Shown here: positions 59,667 through 64,000 of the stretch, piece after piece
How positions within the stretch are numbered: position 1 is the first letter of the stretch
Layout: each line of letters starts with the position of its first letter
NCBI RefSeq assembly: GCF_003143935.1
Contig: NZ_QFRX01000001.1
Span: forward strand, 4,815,201-4,879,200
DNA: 64,000 bases
Reading direction: 5' to 3'
DNA from: Streptomyces sp. Act143
GTDB taxonomy: Bacteria; Actinomycetota; Actinomycetes; Streptomycetales; Streptomycetaceae
Position numbers and translations under genes: made by a program
The notes under the pieces: model-generated
Told to the model about the DNA's origin: nothing
The model's input: only the letters and a program-made list of their open reading frames with translations
Database searches by the model: none

Positions 59667-60566
59667 TCACGACCAGCTCGTGCCCGTCAGGCGCTCGTAC
59701 GCCTCGATGTACTTGGCGCGGGTCCGGTCCACGACCTCCTGCGGCAGCGCCGGCGGCGGCTGCTCGCTCTTGCGGTCCCAGCCCGAGTCCGCCGAGGTCA
59801 GCCAGTCGCGCACGAACTGCTTGTCGTACGACGGCTGCGCATGCCCCGGCTCCCACGACTCGGCCGGCCAGAAGCGGGACGAGTCCGGGGTGAGGACCTC
59901 GTCGCCGATGACGAGGGTGTCGCCGTCGAAGCCGAACTCGAACTTGGTGTCCGCGAGGAGGATGCCCCGGTCGCGGGCGATGTCCCGGCCGCGGGTGTAG
60001 ACGGCGAGGGTGGCCTGGCGCAGTTGGGCGGCGGTGTCGGCGCCGACCTGGCGGGCGACCTCCTCGTACGACACGTTCTCGTCGTGCTCGCCGACGGCGG
60101 CCTTGGTGGCCGGGGTGAAGATCGGGGCGGGGAGCTCGCTGCCGTCGGACAGGCCCTCGGGGAGGGCGAGGCCGCAGACCGTACGGGACTCGTTGTACTC
60201 GACCAGGCCGGAGCCGGTGAGGTAGCCGCGGGCCACGCACTCCACCGGGACCATCTGGAGCGACTTGCAGACCACCGTGCGGCCCGCCCAGTCGGCGGGG
60301 GCGCCCTCGGGGAGGTCGGTGCTGATGATGTGGTTCGGGATCAGGTCGGCGAGCTGGTCGAACCACCACAGGGAGAGCTGGGTGAGAACGCGGCCCTTGT
60401 CGGGGATCTCGGTGGGCAGCACCCAGTCGTAAGCGGAGATGCGGTCGCTGGCGACCATCACGAGGTCGCCCGCCTCGTTCTGGTACAGCTCGCGCACCTT
60501 CCCGGTGTGCAGGTGCACCAGACCCGGAACCTGGAGCGGCTCGGGCTTTTCTACGAATCCGGACAC
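59667..60566 (-). CDS. purC: SAICAR synthase
   Basis: A 299-residue phosphoribosylaminoimidazole-succinocarboxamide synthase, the length of stand-alone PurC. The conserved HTGKVRELYQ, ASDRISAYDWVLPTEIPDKG and VPVECVARGYLTGSG blocks and the C-terminal DKQFVRDWL are present. It joins CAIR and aspartate. The GTG at 60566 has GGGGAGGAA upstream. It is a separate unit from the other purine genes here. Confidence 0.95.
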   Translation of the reverse strand: MSGFVEKPEPLQVPGLVHLHTGKVRELYQNEAGDLVMVASDRISAYDWVLPTEIPDKGRVLTQLSLWWFDQLADLIPNHIISTDLPEGAPADWAGRTVVCKSLQMVPVECVARGYLTGSGLVEYNESRTVCGLALPEGLSDGSELPAPIFTPATKAAVGEHDENVSYEEVARQVGADTAAQLRQATLAVYTRGRDIARDRGILLADTKFEFGFDGDTLVIGDEVLTPDSSRFWPAESWEPGHAQPSYDKQFVRDWLTSADSGWDRKSEQPPPALPQEVVDRTRAKYIEAYERLTGTSWS

Positions 60567-60657
60567 GGTTCCTCCCCGTGGTTCTGTCCAACGGGTCGAT
60601 TGTCCCGTATGGGGGCCTGACCTTGGACTTGGGGTCGGTCAGCCCCCTGGCTGTGGG

Positions 60658-62160
60658 TCAGTCACGCTTGCAGATGCGGTCCAGGAGGTTGGCGGTGGCA
60701 CGCTGGACGCGGGGGTCCACATGGCCCGGGCGGTCCAAGGACGGGGACCAGGCGAACGTCCCCGACGCGAAGACCAGGGCGCCGGAGGGGGCGCGGTAGA
60801 GGGACGTCTCCTGGTGGCGGACGGCGCCCTCGGTGTCGGTGTACGGGGAGTGCGCGAGCAGGATGCGGTCGTCGTGCTCGGGGAGCGCGGTGCGCGGGAA
60901 GTAGCGGTCGGCCTCGCCCGCGACCAGGCCCTCGATCTCGTCGCCCTCGTGCGCCCCGGTCGCCTCCCACAGCCAGTGGTCGGCGTTGCGCACGATCAGC
61001 GGGGCCGGGTCGGGGACGCGGCCCGCGTACTGGATGCCGACCAGCTGCTGCTCGGGGCGGTCGATCTCGCGCCACAGGACCGGGCGGCCGGGGCCTCGGC
61101 GCTTGCGGCAGGTGAGGAGGCGGTCGGGGACGCCGGACGGCGACGGGCCCAACTCCACCTGCCAGTACATGGTGTTGGCGGAGAGGAAGACGAGGGACGT
61201 GCCGTGGTCGCGGGCCCGCTCCACCGTGCGGCGCATGTTCGCCGACCAGTACTCGTCGTGGCCCGGGAAGACCAGGCCCCGGTAGCGGGTGGGGTCGACG
61301 CGGCCGGAGTGCAGGTCGCGGGCGTCGGCGTAGGCGAGGTCGTAGCCGTAGCGCTCGGCCCAGCGGATGAAGTCGTAGGCGTGGCCGACGTGGAGGGGCA
61401 GGCCGGCGCCCGCGTACGGGCGGTCGAAGGAGACCGTGGTCGCGGCGTCCGACTCGCCCAGCAGACGGCCGTCCTCGTCCCAGGCGTGATAGAGGCTGGC
61501 GCCGGTGCGGCCGTCCTCCGGGTAGAGGTTGTACGCCTGCCAGGTGACGTCCGGGAGGAGCAGGAGCAGGTCGGCCGGTTCGTCGTGGCGGACCGTGAAG
61601 GGGACGTGGGAGCGGTAGCCGTCGGCGGTGGTGAGGACGGCCACGTACGCCCCGACGCTCCAGTACGAGGGGATCTGGAGGCGCCAGCTGAGCCACCAGT
61701 GGTGGCAGGAGACCGTGCGGTCCGCGGTGAGGGGCGGGGGCTGGACGATGCCGGAGAGGCGCGGGCTGGTGGTGATCTTCGCGGCGCCGTCACCGCCGTA
61801 GTGGCCGATGCGGTAGACGTCGACGGCGAACTCCTGGGGCGGGTCGACCGTGATGTGGAAGTCGATGGCCTCGCCGGGGGCGACGGCGCCGGTGGAGGTG
61901 AAGCCCTTGATCTGACGGCGGACGTCGTCGGCGGCACGGGGGCCTCCGGCGGAGCGGGGGGCCGGGACACGGGTCCCGGTGCCCGCGGCCGGCGCGGTGG
62001 CGGGCTGGGCCGCGTCCACGTACCAGGGGACGACCTGGCCGGTGTCGTCGAAGTACGTCTCGCTGCCCCGGAGCCAGGGGAGGGGTCCCTGGCCGAACGG
62101 GTCCGTGACGGCGTGCGCCAGGGCTCCCGACTCCCAGCGGCGGATCTGCTCCGGACCCAT
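60658..62160 (-). CDS. N,N-dimethylformamidase beta-subunit-like protein
   Basis: A 500-residue cytoplasmic protein with the large DMFase-beta-like domain. VDVYRIGHYGGDGAAKI and the LVFPGHDEYWSANMRRTVER motif are typical; the latter region holds conserved Asp/Glu/Tyr residues. In true DMFase this subunit carries the active-site iron; no alpha-subunit gene is near, so the substrate is unclear. The ATG at 62160 has GGGAGG upstream. It is likely monocistronic. Confidence 0.8.
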   Translation of the reverse strand: MGPEQIRRWESGALAHAVTDPFGQGPLPWLRGSETYFDDTGQVVPWYVDAAQPATAPAAGTGTRVPAPRSAGGPRAADDVRRQIKGFTSTGAVAPGEAIDFHITVDPPQEFAVDVYRIGHYGGDGAAKITTSPRLSGIVQPPPLTADRTVSCHHWWLSWRLQIPSYWSVGAYVAVLTTADGYRSHVPFTVRHDEPADLLLLLPDVTWQAYNLYPEDGRTGASLYHAWDEDGRLLGESDAATTVSFDRPYAGAGLPLHVGHAYDFIRWAERYGYDLAYADARDLHSGRVDPTRYRGLVFPGHDEYWSANMRRTVERARDHGTSLVFLSANTMYWQVELGPSPSGVPDRLLTCRKRRGPGRPVLWREIDRPEQQLVGIQYAGRVPDPAPLIVRNADHWLWEATGAHEGDEIEGLVAGEADRYFPRTALPEHDDRILLAHSPYTDTEGAVRHQETSLYRAPSGALVFASGTFAWSPSLDRPGHVDPRVQRATANLLDRICKRD

Positions 62161-62371
62161 GGCTGCTCCCCTCCCTCGTGCCCCCGTGTGGTCGTGCGTG
62201 CGCGTGTGCGCCTGTGACGTGCTTGTCCTATGTCGCAAGCCCTTGCCATGTGCGCGATCGGTCCCAGCACATCACATTACGCACGCAGGCTGTCACTATT
62301 CGTTGTGAATTGGCCGAAAGTGGAACTGGGGCTTCCGATACGGCCGTCGTGACCTGGCGTTCGACGCGGGC
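62161..62371. promoter_or_regulatory. Promoter region of the DMFase-like gene
   Basis: An AT-richer 210-bp gap. On the minus strand TAATGT and GAATAGTGAC are candidate -10 boxes; none can be chosen with confidence. No gene is seen. Confidence 0.3.
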
Positions 62372-64000
62372 TCAGACGAGACGGAGCGGCTTCTCGGGGC
62401 GTATGCCTGCCTGGGCCAGCCAGTGGCGCAGGGGTGTGGGGTCGCCGTCCTCGATCAGGCTGAGGACTCCGGGAGCGAGATCCGGGGCCCGTTCACCATC
62501 GATGAGGAGGGTCGGGCCGTCGAGCCAGTCGAGACCGGGGGTGGCGCCGGCCGTGTCCATGGCGGCGCAGCAGACCATCGCCGTGACGTGGTCGGTGAGG
62601 AGCTCGCGGGCGGTGCGTGGGGGTTGGAGCGGGAAGAGGGGGAGGGTGGTGTCGTCCCAGGGCGGGGTGTCGGGGGCCTGGGACGCCGGGGCTGCGGCTT
62701 CCTCGCGGGCGAGTTCGGTGGTGAGGGCTGCGGCGAGGGTGGCGGTGCGTTCGTTGCCGGTCTCGGTGTCGATGTCGGCGTCAGCGTCGGCGTCGGCGTC
62801 GATGTCGATGTCGATGCCGGTATCGGTGCCGATGCCGGTGCCGGTGTCGGTGCCGGTGTCGAAGCCGGTCTCGGTGTCGATGCCGACGCCGGTCTCGTCG
62901 CTGTGGTCGATGGGGGCGCCGGCGTCCGCGTCGGCCTTGGGGGCTGCGGGGGTGTCGGGGCTGCCCGCGGTCTCGCGCGTCGGCGGGGTGGCCAGGTGGT
63001 CCAGGACCCTGGCCAGGGTCGGGCCGTCCGCTTCGGGCAGGGTGGGGCCCGCGGCGCGGTGCACGCCCTGGGCGTCCAGTACGCGGTGGAGGCGGGCCGC
63101 GTCCAGGCGCCACTTCCGGTCGACGACCTCCTCCGGGTACTCCTGCCAGTCGACCGGGGCCCAGTCCGGGCCGGGCTCGGCAGGACCGCCGTGGAAGAGA
63201 CGGGCGGCGAGGAGGGAGGCCGCCTCGTCGATCGCGCCGGGCTCCTCCAGGAGGTCGCAGGCCGGGCGCTCGCCCAGCCGGGAGGCGAAGCCCTCGGCCA
63301 GGCGGTCGCGGCGGGAGAGCTCGGTGAGGGCGGCCACGACTCCGGCGTCGAGGCGGGAGGGCCAGCGGCCCATCCGCCAGGCGGGCAGCGCGACGCGGGT
63401 CAGGAGGCGGTCCCAGCCGGCGTACGCCAGGCCCACCTGCTCCTGCGCGACGATCCGCAGGCCGTAGTCCACCGCCTGGGCGCGCTCGGCGGCCGCGGCG
63501 GCCACCCCGCGCTCCATCTGCGCCGCGTGCTCACGGCAGCTGCGCAGCAGCAGCCGCGCCACCCAGCCGACGCCCGCGCACACTCCTCGGGTCAGCGGGC
63601 AGCGGCCGGACGTCGAGGAGACGGCGACCGCGGCGTCCAGACCGCGCACGAAACGGCGGGCCGCGGCTATGTCGGGGTGCGCCGAAGGTCCCGTACCGGC
63701 GACCACCGGGGCGAGGACGGCGCGGAGCTCGCCCACGCGCATCCACCACAGGAACGGGGAGCCGATGACGAGGACGGGGGCCGCCGGCGTACGGCGGTGC
63801 GCGCCGCGGGCGCCCGTCAGCTCGTCCCGGTCCGGCTGCGGCGGCGGGCCGTGGGCCGGATGGGTACGGTCCTCCAGCCAGCTGTCGCAGTCCGGGGTGA
63901 GCGCTATCGCGGAGGGGGCCGGGACGTCGAGGCGGTCGGCCAGGTCGCGCACCATGCGGTACAGGTCCGGGGCGGACTCCTCGGCGATCGGGACCGTCGG
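62372..64000 (-). CDS. M48-peptidase-like protein without HExxH, N-terminally truncated by window edge
   Basis: The frame is open through base 64000, so the N-terminus lies outside; 542 residues are visible. VPAPSAIALTPDCDSWLEDR and PVLVIGSPFLWWMRVGELRA resemble the segments that flank the HExxH of M48 metallopeptidases, where LAHELAH should follow GELRAV; here the text is LAPVVAGTG, so zinc binding is lost. A pseudo-enzyme role is inferred. A low-complexity DTGTDTGTGIGTDTGIDIDI linker (about 62760-62900) separates a C-terminal conserved-looking domain. I cannot name the family with certainty. Confidence 0.5.
   Translation of the reverse strand, partial: PTVPIAEESAPDLYRMVRDLADRLDVPAPSAIALTPDCDSWLEDRTHPAHGPPPQPDRDELTGARGAHRRTPAAPVLVIGSPFLWWMRVGELRAVLAPVVAGTGPSAHPDIAAARRFVRGLDAAVAVSSTSGRCPLTRGVCAGVGWVARLLLRSCREHAAQMERGVAAAAAERAQAVDYGLRIVAQEQVGLAYAGWDRLLTRVALPAWRMGRWPSRLDAGVVAALTELSRRDRLAEGFASRLGERPACDLLEEPGAIDEAASLLAARLFHGGPAEPGPDWAPVDWQEYPEEVVDRKWRLDAARLHRVLDAQGVHRAAGPTLPEADGPTLARVLDHLATPPTRETAGSPDTPAAPKADADAGAPIDHSDETGVGIDTETGFDTGTDTGTGIGTDTGIDIDIDADADADADIDTETGNERTATLAAALTTELAREEAAAPASQAPDTPPWDDTTLPLFPLQPPRTARELLTDHVTAMVCCAAMDTAGATPGLDWLDGPTLLIDGERAPDLAPGVLSLIEDGDPTPLRHWLAQAGIRPEKPLRLV

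Overview
The window is high-GC DNA from a Streptomyces chromosome, with GC-rich third codon positions, many GTG starts and GGAGG-type ribosome binding sites. From memory, the gene order matches the S. coelicolor core region running from atrA (SCO4118) down to about SCO4069, through bldC, valine dehydrogenase, purM/purF, purS-Q-L, an Lsr2 paralogue and purC. That synteny is recalled, not searched, and I use it only to support gene names.

Layout. 1-10500: the 3' end of a TetR regulator (probably atrA), a membrane-anchored sigma factor fused to a zinc-finger anti-sigma-like segment and an NPCBM domain, a large SARP/AfsR-type regulator, an orphan asparagine-synthetase-like (albusnodin/ikarugamycin-type) macrolactam cyclase, and a divergent sporulation-associated HTH/TPR-type regulator. 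10500-17200: lhgO, trmB, a PrsW-type protease, an aldo/keto reductase, an M23 peptidase preceded by a c-di-AMP (ydaO) riboswitch, and initiator tRNA-Met. 17200-25000: accessory DNA next to that tRNA. It holds decayed TnsA-like and HTH pseudogenes, a TetR/methyltransferase divergent pair with two perfect operators, an alginate-lyase-like lipoprotein, and a flavin module (reversed RibD fusion, MarR, GTP cyclohydrolase II, FMN reductase) with repeated MarR-type palindromes, ending at tRNA-Lys. 25000-34500: APC permease, secreted beta-propeller/FlgD-Ig protein, DEAD-box helicase with an RGG-like repeat tail, a Pro-rich lipoprotein, a zincin and a membrane metallophosphoesterase. 34570-39180: tRNA-Glu/Asp/Phe, hrpA, and a second identical tRNA-Asp. 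39300-43500: a DUF6274 protein, bldC with a clear U-tract terminator, a conserved hypothetical, valine dehydrogenase and DUF3073. 43500-54600: purM and purF, a META lipoprotein, an MDMPI/SCP-like protein, a TetR/MFS pair, a membrane protein, and the overlapping purS-purQ-purL operon. 54850-64000: Lsr2-like protein, two tRNA-Gly genes, an ABC exporter plus DesK/DesR-like two-component operon, a third tRNA-Gly, purC, a dimethylformamidase-like protein, and a partial M48-like protein that has lost its HExxH.

The purine genes (purM, purF, purS-Q-L, purC) supply most of the steps from PRPP to SAICAR and form separate transcription units. Several genes look leaderless (a TANNNT hexamer 6-10 nt before the start codon): trmB, prsW, the methyltransferase, marR, the zincin, purF and the second TetR. 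The most distinctive features are the compact regulatory architectures (TetR/methyltransferase, MarR/flavin, ABC/two-component), the orphan cyclase with an altered PP-loop, the membrane sigma fusion, and a scatter of short tandem repeats in intergenic gaps. No prophage, CRISPR array or intact insertion sequence was seen.
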